Assembly (NCBI GenBank): GCA_016712315.1
Contig: JADJRG010000013.1
Span: 868,001-932,000 of the forward strand
Reading direction: 5' to 3'
DNA length: 64,000 bases
Origin: Nannocystis sp.
Lineage (GTDB): Bacteria > Myxococcota_A > Polyangia > Nannocystales > Nannocystaceae
A program made the position numbers and the translations under genes. The notes under the pieces are model-generated. The model saw nothing but the letters and a program-made list of their open reading frames with translations. It was not told where the DNA came from and searched no databases. Shown here one piece after another: positions 15,682 to 25,101 of this stretch (positions are counted from its first letter, which is position 1; each line of letters opens with the position of its first letter).

Positions 15682-16262
15682 CAACGCGGCCTGACCGCGG
15701 AGGATAACGCATCGCGGACGCGCTGCGGCGCGCCCGCGCTGGCGCCCGCGAGCGCGTCGACGAGCCTGCCCTCGCGGTCGAGGATCAGCGCCGCCGGCAG
15801 CGCCGCCACCTGGAGCTGCGCCGCGAGCGCTCCCTGCGGATCCCAAGCCAGCTCCACCCCGCGCCGCGGCGACGCAGCGCTCAGCGCCTCCCGCTCCGGG
15901 TCCATCACCACCACCACGATCACCAGCTCCCCGCGGAACTCCGCCAGCAGCGCCGCGTGCAGCTCGTCGCGCGCGGGCCAGCTCTCCGCCCATGACCCTG
16001 ACAGCTCGAGCAGCACCGCCCTGCCCGCGAGCGCGCGCAGCTCGAGGCCGCTGCCGTCCGCCCGCGGGATCGTCAGCGCCAACACGTCACCGCGCGCGCG
16101 GTTGGTCGGCGCGGCCACCGGGTCCGGCAGCGCCGCCTCGCCCTCAGCTTCGGCGTTCGCGGGCGCGGGCGGCCGCGGCGGCGCCGTCGGCGTACAGCTC
16201 ACCGCCGCGACGATCAGCGCGGAAACGCGCGCCCTCACCCGCGGCGGGCACACCCTGCTCAT
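15681..16262 (-). CDS. TlpA-like thioredoxin-fold lipoprotein lacking the CxxC motif
   Basis: A 193-residue protein with a signal peptide and lipobox-like AAVSC (C22), then a Pro/Ala/Glu linker, then a thioredoxin fold of TlpA type: LELRALAGRAVLLELSGSW (strand before the active site), LVIVVVVMD, the cis-Pro region VAALPAALILDREGRLVDALAG. Where redox TlpA proteins have WCxxC, this one reads SWAESWPARDEL, so both active cysteines are missing. A disulfide reductase role is therefore excluded; a binding or structural role in the periplasm is likely. ATG overlaps the end of hemE by 4 bp, and its stop overlaps the MscS start, so the three are co-translated. Confidence 0.75.
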   Translation of the reverse strand: MSRVCPPRVRARVSALIVAAVSCTPTAPPRPPAPANAEAEGEAALPDPVAAPTNRARGDVLALTIPRADGSGLELRALAGRAVLLELSGSWAESWPARDELHAALLAEFRGELVIVVVVMDPEREALSAASPRRGVELAWDPQGALAAQLQVAALPAALILDREGRLVDALAGASAGAPQRVRDALSSAVRPR

Positions 16263-17284
16263 GCGTCGTGCACCACGTCGACCAGCAGCTTCGCGATCCC
16301 CGGGTCCGTGTGGCGCGAGATCCCGTGGCCCAAATTAAAGATGTGCGCGCGCGCCGCTCGACCCGCCGCCACGATCTCACGCGCGCGCCGCTCCACCAGC
16401 GCGGCCGGGCCGAGCAGCGCCATCGGATCGAGGTTGCCCTGCACCACGCGCTCTGGCCCGACCGTCGCGATCGCCGCCTGTAGATCGATCGTCCAGTCGA
16501 TCCCGATCACGTCCGCCGGGATCGTCGCCGCGTCGGCCAGCAGGTTCGCGTTGCCGCGGACGAACAAGATCACCGGCGCCCCCGCCCCGCGCACCTCCTC
16601 GACCAAGCGGCGCAGGTGCGGCAGCACGTGCACGCGGAAGTCCGCCGGCCCCAGCGCCCCCGCCCACGAGTCGAAGATCTGCACCGCGTCCACGCCCGCC
16701 TCGACCTGCGCGCGCAAGTAGTCGATGAGCAGCGTCGTCATCGACTCCATCAGCCCGCCGAACAGCGCCGGCTCGCGGAAGATCAGCCCCTTGATGTGCT
16801 CGAACTCGCGGCTCGTCTGCCCCTCCACCAAGTAGCTCAGGGTCGTGAACGGCGCCCCGCAGAAGCCGATCAGCGGCACCCGATCGGCCAGCGCGCGCTT
16901 ACAAGCCCGCACCGCGTCCATCACGTACCCCACCTCTTGCCGCGGATCACCCCAGCGCAGCCGCGAGATGTCGGCCGCGCTCCGCACCGGCGCCGCGATC
17001 CGCGGGCTCGGATCGAACACGACGTCGACCCCCAGCGCGTCCAACACCACCAAGATGTCGGAGAACAAGATCGCCGCGTCGACCCCGAGGATGTCGACCG
17101 GCTGCAGCGTCACCTCCGCGCACAGCTCGGGGCTCCGGCACAGCTCCTCGAACGAGACCTTCGCGCGGATCGCCCGGTACTCGGGCAGATAACGGCCCGC
17201 CTGTCGCATCAACCAGATCGGCGTCCGAGCCGGCCGCGCGCCGCGGCAAGCGAGCAAGAAGGAGTCATTCTGCGGAGCAGACAT
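16259..17284 (-). CDS. hemE: Uroporphyrinogen decarboxylase
   Basis: A 341-residue cytosolic enzyme that removes four acetate carboxyls from uroporphyrinogen III to give coproporphyrinogen III in haem synthesis. Recognised by the start of the fold PIWLMRQAGRYLPEYRAIR (family Arg-loop), ILFSDILVVLDALG (catalytic Asp region), GFCGAPFTTLSYLVEGQ, VQIFDSWAGAL and the end NLGHGISRHTDP. Length is normal. ATG 17284 fits the family start; TATAGT lies 8 nt upstream, so the operon probably starts here without a leader. First gene of a three-gene operon with a TlpA-like lipoprotein and an MscS channel; no other haem gene is in the window. Confidence 0.96.
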   Translation of the reverse strand: MSAPQNDSFLLACRGARPARTPIWLMRQAGRYLPEYRAIRAKVSFEELCRSPELCAEVTLQPVDILGVDAAILFSDILVVLDALGVDVVFDPSPRIAAPVRSAADISRLRWGDPRQEVGYVMDAVRACKRALADRVPLIGFCGAPFTTLSYLVEGQTSREFEHIKGLIFREPALFGGLMESMTTLLIDYLRAQVEAGVDAVQIFDSWAGALGPADFRVHVLPHLRRLVEEVRGAGAPVILFVRGNANLLADAATIPADVIGIDWTIDLQAAIATVGPERVVQGNLDPMALLGPAALVERRAREIVAAGRAARAHIFNLGHGISRHTDPGIAKLLVDVVHDA

Positions 17285-17292
17285 CGGCCGCG

Positions 17293-17298
17293 ACTATA
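17293..17298 (-). promoter_or_regulatory. -10-like hexamer TATAGT, 8 nt before hemE
   Basis: On the minus strand TATAGT, one base from the sigma-70 consensus TATAAT, ends 8 nt before ATG 17284. No -35-like TTGACA at normal spacing and no Shine-Dalgarno are seen. The best example of the TAnnnT series. Confidence 0.55.
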
Positions 17299-17419
17299 CC
17301 CGCGTCAGCGCCGGGTCGGCGCGCCCAGCCGATCGCGGCGCGCCCGCCGAGGCCCGCGACCGCCTGCCGCGCCGCCCTGCTCGCAGCCCGCCGATTCTGC
17401 CATACTGGCCGCGCCCACC

Positions 17420-17992
17420 GTGTCGTGGATCGTCTTCCTCTTCCTGGTCTGCTACGGCAGCGTCCGCGCCTGCCTCAGCGTGCGCGGCCTGCTCCGCTAC
17501 ACCCGCCTGCGGCGCCAGCTCCCCGCCCGGCCGGGCCCCCTCGCCTTACCAGGTCACTTGAGCCTCGGCCTCAGCCACCTGATCGAAGAGGCCCACGCCG
17601 CCCGCGCGCGCATGATCGACGCCGCGCGCTCGATCGGCGCCGTCCTCATCCTCGACCCGGACGTCCCCCTCGGCGTCGTCCGCGACTATCGCTACCGCAT
17701 GGCCGTCCTGAACGCCTGGTCCGCCGCGACCCAGTGTCTGCGCTCGCGCGAGGGCCTCGACGAGCGCGAGCGGGTCCGCCTCGATGACATCGGCTGCACC
17801 TTCGATCGCTTCGAGCAGACCTTGAGCAGCTTGGACGTCGCCTTCCACCAGGCCAAGCGCGCCCGCCCCTTCGAGCCCTTCGCCGTCGAGCAGGTGCGCG
17901 CCACCTACTCACGGGTCGCCGCCATGGCCTACGAGCTCGAGCTCCTCGAGAGCCGCCTCGGCGTCAGCCCGAGCGATCCCTACCGCGCCTGA
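17420..17992 (+). CDS. Small membrane-anchored hypothetical protein
   Basis: A 190-residue protein from GTG 17420 (MSWIVFLFLVCYGSV). One N-terminal membrane segment (about 3-20) is followed by a cytosolic, strongly helical, Arg/Leu/Glu-rich region (HLIEEAHAARARMIDAARS, REGLDERERVRLDDIGCTFDRFEQTL, RATYSRVAAMAYELELLESRLG). No family is recognised. The codon pattern differs clearly from the shadow frame running further upstream to 16616, which is antisense to hemE and is rejected. A CATACT element 13 nt upstream could be a -10 box. Stands alone between divergent hemE and the DUF2252 gene. Confidence 0.55.
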   Translation: MSWIVFLFLVCYGSVRACLSVRGLLRYTRLRRQLPARPGPLALPGHLSLGLSHLIEEAHAARARMIDAARSIGAVLILDPDVPLGVVRDYRYRMAVLNAWSAATQCLRSREGLDERERVRLDDIGCTFDRFEQTLSSLDVAFHQAKRARPFEPFAVEQVRATYSRVAAMAYELELLESRLGVSPSDPYRA

Positions 17993-18067
17993 GCTCGCCG
18001 CGCTGGACATGTGAGCCGGCGCTCGCGGCGTCCCGAACTCGACGCGCGAAATTCACCGCGCTGTCAC

Positions 18068-19615
18068 ATGCACCCCCGATCATGCGCGGCGGTGCCCATC
18101 GCCCTCCCCCACCCGACCCGCGCTCACCTCGGACTGCTCAGCGCCGCCGCCCTGCTCGGCGCCTGTGACCCTGACGAGGCCGCCGCCCGGCGGAGCTGGC
18201 TGCACACCACCCTCGTGCTCGACAACCAAGTCTTCCTCGAGACCGAGCCAGAGCTCACCGGCGGCAAGCTCGCCGCGATGGCCAGCGATCCGTACGCCTA
18301 CTTCCGCGGCAGCGTCGGCCAATACGCCCGCGACCTCGCCCAAGCCGGCGCCCCCGGCTACCTGCCCACCGCCTACCTCCCCGCTGAGGCCGCCGACGTC
18401 GCCCTCGTCGGCGATCCCCACCTCGAGAACATCGGCACCTACCGCCCCGCCGAAGGCCCCTTGGTGCTCGAGTTCAACGACTTCGACGCCGCCACCTACG
18501 GCCCCTACCACTACGACGTCCGCCGCCTCGCCCTCTCGATCGCCGTCGCCGGCCGGGTCCTCGCCCGCAGCGCCTCCGACCTCGACGAGGCCGCTCAAGG
18601 CGCCGCCGTGCTCGCCGCCCTGCGCGGCTACACCGAGGAGATCGCCCGGCTCGCCGACGGCGCCCCGCCCGCCCCGATCCTGTCTGATGAGCCAGATCTG
18701 GCCACCGACACGATCCTCCGCGACCTCTTCAAAAAAGCCGACGAGGACGGCGGCGCCCGCGAAGAGCTGGCCGACTACACGGCCCTGGAGCGTGATCCTG
18801 AGCTCGAGACGGACGTCCGCCGCTTCCAGTACGGTGAGGTCGAGCCGTCGCGAGTCTGGCGCGGCGGCGCCTACGAGCAGCAGATCCACGAGGACGCGCT
18901 CGCCCCGACCAGCGCCGACGATCGCTGGATCATCGGCCAAGTCATGCGCAGCTACCCCGCCACGCTCGCCGCGCCGCTCCCCCATCAGGAGGAGCAACTC
19001 GCGATCAAGGGCGTCGCCCGCCGCCTCGGCGCTGGCGTCGCCAGCTACCCTGTCCGTCGCTACTACGTGCTCATCGAGGGCCCCACTGCCGAGGTCGATG
19101 ACGACCAGATCCTCGAGCTCAAGCAGATCTTCGATCCGATGCTCGTGCCTGGCATGGATGAGGCCGCCCGCCCTCGCTTCACCGACAACGGCCAACGCAC
19201 CCTGACCCTCCAGCGCGCCCTCCAGAGCGGCCCCGCCGTCGATCCTCTCTTCGGCGTCGGCCACGCTGGAGGCCTGCGCTTCCGCGTCCGCGAGCGCACC
19301 AAGTACCAGCGCGGCCTCGATCTCGCGCGGATCGCCGAGCGCCTCGCCGACGGCCGCTTCAGCGCCGGCGACGTCGCTGAGCTCACCCGCTGGGCGGGCG
19401 TGCTGCTCGCCCGCAGCCACGCCCGCGCACCCAAGCACGACGGCCGCCCCGCCGCCCCCGCGATCGCCGCCGCCATCGCCGCCGACCCCGAGGGTTTTTT
19501 AAGAGAGACCGTCGACTTCGTCGCCGCTTACGCCCCCGTGCTCGACCAAGACTACGCCCACCTCGACGCGCTGCTCGCCGACCACGGCCCCCGCCTCGGC
19601 TACTTCGCCCGCTGA
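18068..19615 (+). CDS. DUF2252 family lipoprotein
   Basis: A 515-residue protein with the DUF2252 signature: DPYAYFRGSVGQYARDL, ALVGDPHLENIGTYR, VLEFNDFDAATYGPYHYDVRRLALSI, then KGVARRLGAGVASYPVRRYYVLIEG and the C-terminal WAGVLLARSHARA. The GDPHLENIG and FNDFD motifs resemble the catalytic and metal-binding loops of kinase-like phosphotransferases, but the family has no proven activity known to me. It begins with a signal peptide ending in lipobox LLGAC (about C35), unusual for a family usually found in the cytosol, so this copy should be periplasmic or surface-exposed. Start at ATG 18068; GTG 18011 would add 19 residues. It leads a same-strand group with a barrel protein and a lamin-tail lipoprotein. 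Confidence 0.82.
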   Translation: MHPRSCAAVPIALPHPTRAHLGLLSAAALLGACDPDEAAARRSWLHTTLVLDNQVFLETEPELTGGKLAAMASDPYAYFRGSVGQYARDLAQAGAPGYLPTAYLPAEAADVALVGDPHLENIGTYRPAEGPLVLEFNDFDAATYGPYHYDVRRLALSIAVAGRVLARSASDLDEAAQGAAVLAALRGYTEEIARLADGAPPAPILSDEPDLATDTILRDLFKKADEDGGAREELADYTALERDPELETDVRRFQYGEVEPSRVWRGGAYEQQIHEDALAPTSADDRWIIGQVMRSYPATLAAPLPHQEEQLAIKGVARRLGAGVASYPVRRYYVLIEGPTAEVDDDQILELKQIFDPMLVPGMDEAARPRFTDNGQRTLTLQRALQSGPAVDPLFGVGHAGGLRFRVRERTKYQRGLDLARIAERLADGRFSAGDVAELTRWAGVLLARSHARAPKHDGRPAAPAIAAAIAADPEGFLRETVDFVAAYAPVLDQDYAHLDALLADHGPRLGYFAR

Positions 19616-19621
19616 ACGACC

Positions 19622-19645
19622 TGTCTTTTGAGACATTCTTCTTTC
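19622..19645 (+). terminator. Weak hairpin after the DUF2252 gene
   Basis: TGTCT and AGACA form a 5-bp stem with a TTTG loop, followed by a T/C-rich stretch (TTCTTCTTTC), 6 bp behind the stop at 19615. A weak terminator at best; the next gene on the same strand follows 70 bp later. Confidence 0.3.
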
Positions 19646-19685
19646 ATCGCCCTTGTCTGTCTGTTGATCGCGCACCGAGCACCTC

Positions 19686-21134
19686 ATGGCCATCCCCTCT
19701 CTCTTCGCGCTGACGCTCCTCCTCGCCGCGCCCGCAGCAGAAGCCCCCGACGCCCCCGACGCCCCCGCTACGCCCGCCGAGCCCACGGAGCCCCTCGCGG
19801 GCCCAGCCGTCTCGACCACCGAAGAAGACCCAGGGGTGAGGGCGCTACTCGACCCCAGGTTCGCGTCCGAGGCCGCGACCACCCGCGAGCCCGAGACCGA
19901 ACGACCCCTCACCGACCCCGCGCCCCTCGTCCATGCCGTCGAGGTCGACGCCGACAAGGAGCCGTGGCGTCGCCGCGCCCTCGCCCGCGAGGCCCTGCAC
20001 CTCGATCCCGACGTCGCCCTCCCGAACAACTGGCCGATCGCCCCGCTCTGCAACCTCGCCGAGGCCGCCCCGGATCTGTGCGTCACCGTCGACGCCGAGC
20101 TCTTCGCCGGATACCGCCTCCGCTCGCTCGCCGGCCGGCGTTTTAGCGAATTCGCGCTCGACCGCGCCGAGCTCGGCACCGCCCTCTGGGCCCGCCCGCA
20201 CCGCCGCCTCGACGCCGGCGTCATCCTCCGCCTCGAGGCGATCCGCAGCGCCGGCCCGCAGAGCCTGATCGGCATCGACGGCGACTCCATGATCGTCCGC
20301 GTCGCCCAAGCCTACGGCCACGCCGCCGTCCACCTCGGCCCGATCACCCTCGGCGTGCGCGCCGGCCAGATCGCCGAGCGCTGGATCGAGCAGCTCGAAA
20401 AAGGCTACGACACCCGCGGCGTCGACCCCCTCAGCTCCGACCGCCTCGTCCTCTTCGACCGCGCCGACCTCGGCGCCTCGCTCACCGCCAGCGGCTGGGG
20501 CGGCCTCGTCGAGCTCGACCTCGCCCTCACCAACGGCGAGGGCCGCGCCCAAGAGGAGCTCAACCGCGGAAAGAACACCACCGCGCTCCTGACCGTAAGG
20601 CCATGGCGAAAGCGACACCCCAAGGGCCTGATCGCGCTCGCCGTCCACGGCCTCTACCGCGACGGCTCTTACGGCCTCGGCGCCGCCAGGGCCCACCGCG
20701 GCGCCGCCGCGCTCACCTTCGCCAGCCCGTGGGCCTACGCCGGCTTCGAGTTCGTCGAGGCGCTCGGCGTGCGCGAGCAAGGCGACCGCACCGCCCGCAG
20801 CCTCGGCGCCTGGCTCAGCGCCTACGCGTGGGCCCCTTACCTCGGCGTGTACGGCAAGTATGACCGAGTCCGCCAGGACCTCGCGCTCGCCGACAGCACC
20901 GTCCAGATCTCCAGCGTCGGCCTCTTCTCTGACCTCTTCGGCTACACCTGGCGGCGCCGCCGTCGCCTCCGCCTCTACGCCGGCTACCAGCACGAGGGCT
21001 ACGGCGCCGCCGCCGGCCCGGTCCCGGGCGCCCCGCAGGCCGCCGACACCCACCGCTTCCTCCTCCAGCTCGAGGCCCAAGGCCTCGGCCCGAGCCTTTT
21101 GATCAAGAAGGCGCGCCCTCCCCGATCAATCTGA
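19686..21134 (+). CDS. Outer-membrane beta-barrel (porin-like) protein
   Basis: A 482-residue exported protein: signal peptide LFALTLLLAAPAAEA, an Ala/Pro/Asp-rich periplasmic linker to about residue 95, then a barrel-like region of alternating strands such as DLCVTVDAELFAGYRLRSL, RRLDAGVILRLEAIR, MIVRVAQAYGHAAVHLGPITLGVRAG, LGVYGKYDRVRQDL and RRLRLYAGYQHEGYG. A single cysteine pair (CNLAEAAPDLC) precedes the barrel. The pattern suggests a phosphate-selective-porin-like or other general barrel; no specificity can be read. ATG 19686. It is followed after only 16 bp by the lamin-tail lipoprotein gene, so the two are probably co-transcribed. Confidence 0.7.
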   Translation: MAIPSLFALTLLLAAPAAEAPDAPDAPATPAEPTEPLAGPAVSTTEEDPGVRALLDPRFASEAATTREPETERPLTDPAPLVHAVEVDADKEPWRRRALAREALHLDPDVALPNNWPIAPLCNLAEAAPDLCVTVDAELFAGYRLRSLAGRRFSEFALDRAELGTALWARPHRRLDAGVILRLEAIRSAGPQSLIGIDGDSMIVRVAQAYGHAAVHLGPITLGVRAGQIAERWIEQLEKGYDTRGVDPLSSDRLVLFDRADLGASLTASGWGGLVELDLALTNGEGRAQEELNRGKNTTALLTVRPWRKRHPKGLIALAVHGLYRDGSYGLGAARAHRGAAALTFASPWAYAGFEFVEALGVREQGDRTARSLGAWLSAYAWAPYLGVYGKYDRVRQDLALADSTVQISSVGLFSDLFGYTWRRRRRLRLYAGYQHEGYGAAAGPVPGAPQAADTHRFLLQLEAQGLGPSLLIKKARPPRSI

Positions 21135-21150
21135 CCTAAAGGACATCTCC

Positions 21151-22515
21151 ATGAACTCCACGCGATCCCTCGCACCCCTCGCCCTCACCCTCGCCCTCAC
21201 CGCCTGTAGCATGGCCAACGAGGCCACCGACGGCAGCGCCACCTACGGCGACGACGACACCACCCAGGCCAGCACCAGCACCGGCGGCGAGACCAGCGGC
21301 GCCGCCACGACCAGCGGCGGCACATCGACCGCCACCTCAGCATCATCCTCCTCGACCAGCGGCGGCGACCCCTGCGGCGACGGCGTCCTCGACCCAGGCG
21401 AGCTCTGCGACGGCGATCAGCTCGGCGGCCAGACCTGCGTCGGCCTCGGCGCCCCCTACACCGGCGGCCAGCTCGCCTGCGCCCCGAGCTGCGCCGCCTT
21501 CGACGTCTCCGCCTGCGACGTCGACGCCGCCGCTCCCCTCGTCCGACTCAACGAGATCCTCGCCAAGGGCGCGAGCGAAGGCCCCTACGCCGGCATGGGC
21601 GACCTCATCGAGCTCGTCAACGTCGGCGGCGCCGCGGCCGATCTCAGCGGTTGGCGCCTCTCCGACGAGCCCCTCCTCCCCGACGACAAGACCCTCATCT
21701 TCGCCCCACGCACCTTCCTCGGCCCCGGCGAGCACCTCGTGATCACCGAGAGCACCGGCCTACCGTTCGGCGTCTCCAGCTCCAACCCCGAGACCCTCAC
21801 CTTGCTCGACGCGGGCGGCATCGCCGTCGACGTCGTCACCTTCGAGGGCGCCGCCGCCGCGATCTCCTACTGCCGCGTACCCGACGGCGAGGGCCCCTGG
21901 CAGAGCTGCTTACAAACCCCCGGCGCCGCCAACAAGCCCGGCGAAGCCCCCCAGCCGACCTGCGGCGACGGCGTGCTCGATGAGGGCGAGCCCTGCGACG
22001 GCGACCAGCTCGACGACGCGACCTGCGCCACCCTCGGCTTCGACGGCGGCCAGCTCGCGTGCACCGACGCTTGCACCTTCGACACCAACGCCTGCACCAC
22101 CGCCTCCAAGCTGGTCCTCAACGAGCTCAGCTCCGCCGGCGACGACGAGATCGAGCTCTACAACGCCGGCCCCGCCGCCGTCGACATCTCCGGCTGGATC
22201 CTCACCGACGACCTCGCCGACCCCTACGATCCCGAGCTCGACGCCGAGGAGCTGCTCTTCCCGCCCGGCACCACCCTCGCCCCGGGCGCCTTCCTCGTCC
22301 TCCCCAAGGGCGTCGGCGCGCTCGAGCACCCCTTCGGCCTCGGCGCGGGCGGCGACACCGTCCGCCTCTTCGACGCCGAGCTCACCGTCGTCGACGCCGC
22401 CACCTACGGTCAAGACCAGGCCGCGCAGTCCTTCTGCCGCCTGCCTGATGGGCCAGGTGGCGCCTGGACCCCCGGCTGCGTCGCCACCTTCGGCGCCAGC
22501 AACAAGGGCCCCTGA
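21151..22515 (+). CDS. Lipoprotein with two Cys-rich plus lamin-tail domain (LTD) units
   Basis: A 454-residue surface lipoprotein. Lipobox ALTAC (C19), then a Thr/Ser/Gly linker, then an internal duplication: unit 1 (about 75-260) and unit 2 (about 270-454) each consist of a Cys-rich module (CGDGVLDPGELCDGDQL and CGDGVLDEGEPCDGDQL) and a lamin-tail-like Ig fold (LVRLNEILAKG..GDLIELVNVGGAAADLSGWRLSD; LVLNELSSAGDDEIELYNAGPAAVDISGWILTD). LTDs in bacterial exported proteins are thought to be binding or attachment modules. A Shine-Dalgarno-like AAAGGA (21138-21143) precedes ATG 21151. Third gene of the DUF2252-barrel-LTD group, convergent with the sigma-54 regulator. Confidence 0.87.
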   Translation: MNSTRSLAPLALTLALTACSMANEATDGSATYGDDDTTQASTSTGGETSGAATTSGGTSTATSASSSSTSGGDPCGDGVLDPGELCDGDQLGGQTCVGLGAPYTGGQLACAPSCAAFDVSACDVDAAAPLVRLNEILAKGASEGPYAGMGDLIELVNVGGAAADLSGWRLSDEPLLPDDKTLIFAPRTFLGPGEHLVITESTGLPFGVSSSNPETLTLLDAGGIAVDVVTFEGAAAAISYCRVPDGEGPWQSCLQTPGAANKPGEAPQPTCGDGVLDEGEPCDGDQLDDATCATLGFDGGQLACTDACTFDTNACTTASKLVLNELSSAGDDEIELYNAGPAAVDISGWILTDDLADPYDPELDAEELLFPPGTTLAPGAFLVLPKGVGALEHPFGLGAGGDTVRLFDAELTVVDAATYGQDQAAQSFCRLPDGPGGAWTPGCVATFGASNKGP

Positions 22516-22571
22516 GCCGGCGGCTTCACACCTGACTGAAGAGCCATCTTCTTCCGGGATCGCGCGCGCTC

Positions 22572-24035
<1,464 letters not shown>

Positions 24036-24045
24036 ACCGGCGCCG

Positions 24046-24051
24046 ATCCTA
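24046..24051 (-). promoter_or_regulatory. -10-like hexamer TAGGAT, 10 nt before the regulator start
   Basis: On the minus strand TAGGAT ends 10 nt before ATG 24035, in the gap to the divergent methyltransferase gene. Member of the TAnnnT series. Confidence 0.4.
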
Positions 24052-24129
24052 ACCCACCTCGCCCGCGGCTCGGCGAGCGCGCTCGCGACCGCCGGGAATA
24101 ACCGAGCCGCGATCGTCGAGCAAGAAACC

Positions 24130-24177
24130 ATCACACACGCGGACCGCCGGGCTCGGCCGGCGAAAACTTTGTGTGAT
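24130..24177. promoter_or_regulatory. Inverted repeat ATCACACA / TGTGTGAT in a divergent gap
   Basis: ATCACACA (24130-24137) and TGTGTGAT (24170-24177) are perfect inverted copies, 32 bp apart, between the divergent regulator and methyltransferase genes. The half-site contains TGTGA. An operator for a dimeric regulator is possible; it may instead be chance. Confidence 0.35.
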
Positions 24178-24202
24178 CGCCCTCGCCGTGGAAGCTGCCG
24201 GC

Positions 24203-25087
24203 ATGCAGGACTCGGCCCAGGCTGTCACCACGGCGCCCACCAAGGCGACCACGCCGACCCCCGAAGCAGCGCCGATGACGCCCGCCTGGAGCGCCCCCGA
24301 GGGCCGCGCGCGGCTCTTCTTGGGCGACGCGCTCACCGTCTTAGGCGCGCTCCCGGCCGCCTCCGTCGACGTGATCTTCGCCGACCCGCCCTACTTCCTC
24401 TCCAACGGCGGCATGACCTGCCGCGCGGGCAAGCGCACCAGCGTCGACAAGGGCGCCTGGGATCGCAGCCAAGGCGTCGAGCAGAACCACGAATTCAACC
24501 GCGCCTGGCTCGCCGCCTGTCAGCGCCTCTTAAGGCCCAACGGCACCATCTGGGTCTCGGGCACCGGCCACGTGATCTACAGCGTCGGCTACGCGATGCA
24601 GCAGCTCGGCTTCAAGCAGCTCAACGAGATCGTCTGGGAGAAGCCCAACCCGCCGCCCAACCTCTCTTGCCGCTACTTCACCCACGCCACCGAGTCGATC
24701 CTCTGGGCCGCGCGCGACCGCAAGAGCAAGCATCACTTCGAGTACAACAAGATGCGGCAGGCCAACGGCGGCACCCAGATGAAGACAGTCTGGCGGATGA
24801 CCGCGCCCGGCAAGTCCGAAAAGGCCCACGGCCGCCACCCCACCCAGAAGCCCCTCACGCTGCTCGAGCGGATCCTGCTCGCCTCATGCCCGCCGGGCAG
24901 CGCCGTGCTCGATCCGTTCAACGGCAGCGGCACCACCGGCGTCGCCGCCGTCCGCCTCGGCCACTCGTACACCGGCGTCGACCTCGACCCCGAGTACATC
25001 GAGCTCACCCGCAGGCGCCTCATCGCCGAGCGCCCCGAGTGGGAGCACGCCGCCGCGACCAAGCCTGTGCTCCGCGTGGTCGCCTGA
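24203..25087 (+). CDS. DNA methyltransferase, beta-class, MboII/HpyAII-like
   Basis: A 294-residue amino-methyltransferase that acts on adenine or cytosine exocyclic N. Motif IV ADPPYFLSNGGMTCRAG lies near the N-terminus and SAM motif I DPFNGSGTTGVAAV near the C-terminus, the beta-class order. The stretches VDKGAWDRSQG, NHEFNRAWL, GTIWVSGTGHVIYSVG, WEKPNPPPNLSCRYFTHATESILWA closely follow M1.MboII/M.HpyAII-type enzymes as I remember them, which modify adenine in GAAGA. No restriction gene is adjacent, so it looks orphan. ATG 24203 is chosen over GTG 24173, which would start inside an inverted repeat, and over ATG 24275. Convergent with frr. Confidence 0.9.
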   Translation: MQDSAQAVTTAPTKATTPTPEAAPMTPAWSAPEGRARLFLGDALTVLGALPAASVDVIFADPPYFLSNGGMTCRAGKRTSVDKGAWDRSQGVEQNHEFNRAWLAACQRLLRPNGTIWVSGTGHVIYSVGYAMQQLGFKQLNEIVWEKPNPPPNLSCRYFTHATESILWAARDRKSKHHFEYNKMRQANGGTQMKTVWRMTAPGKSEKAHGRHPTQKPLTLLERILLASCPPGSAVLDPFNGSGTTGVAAVRLGHSYTGVDLDPEYIELTRRRLIAERPEWEHAAATKPVLRVVA

Positions 25088-25101
25088 GCGCGCGTCGCTC
25101 A
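25085..25101. terminator. Small hairpin joining two stop codons
   Basis: TGAGCG (25085-25090) pairs with CGCTCA (25096-25101) over a 5-nt loop. The TGA of the methyltransferase and the complement of the frr stop form the outer arms. Weak two-way terminator candidate, no T-tract. Confidence 0.35.

Noticed and set aside
16616..17419. Plus-strand frame over hemE, open into the small membrane protein
   Set aside because: Antisense to a clear hemE gene, composition typical of shadow frames.
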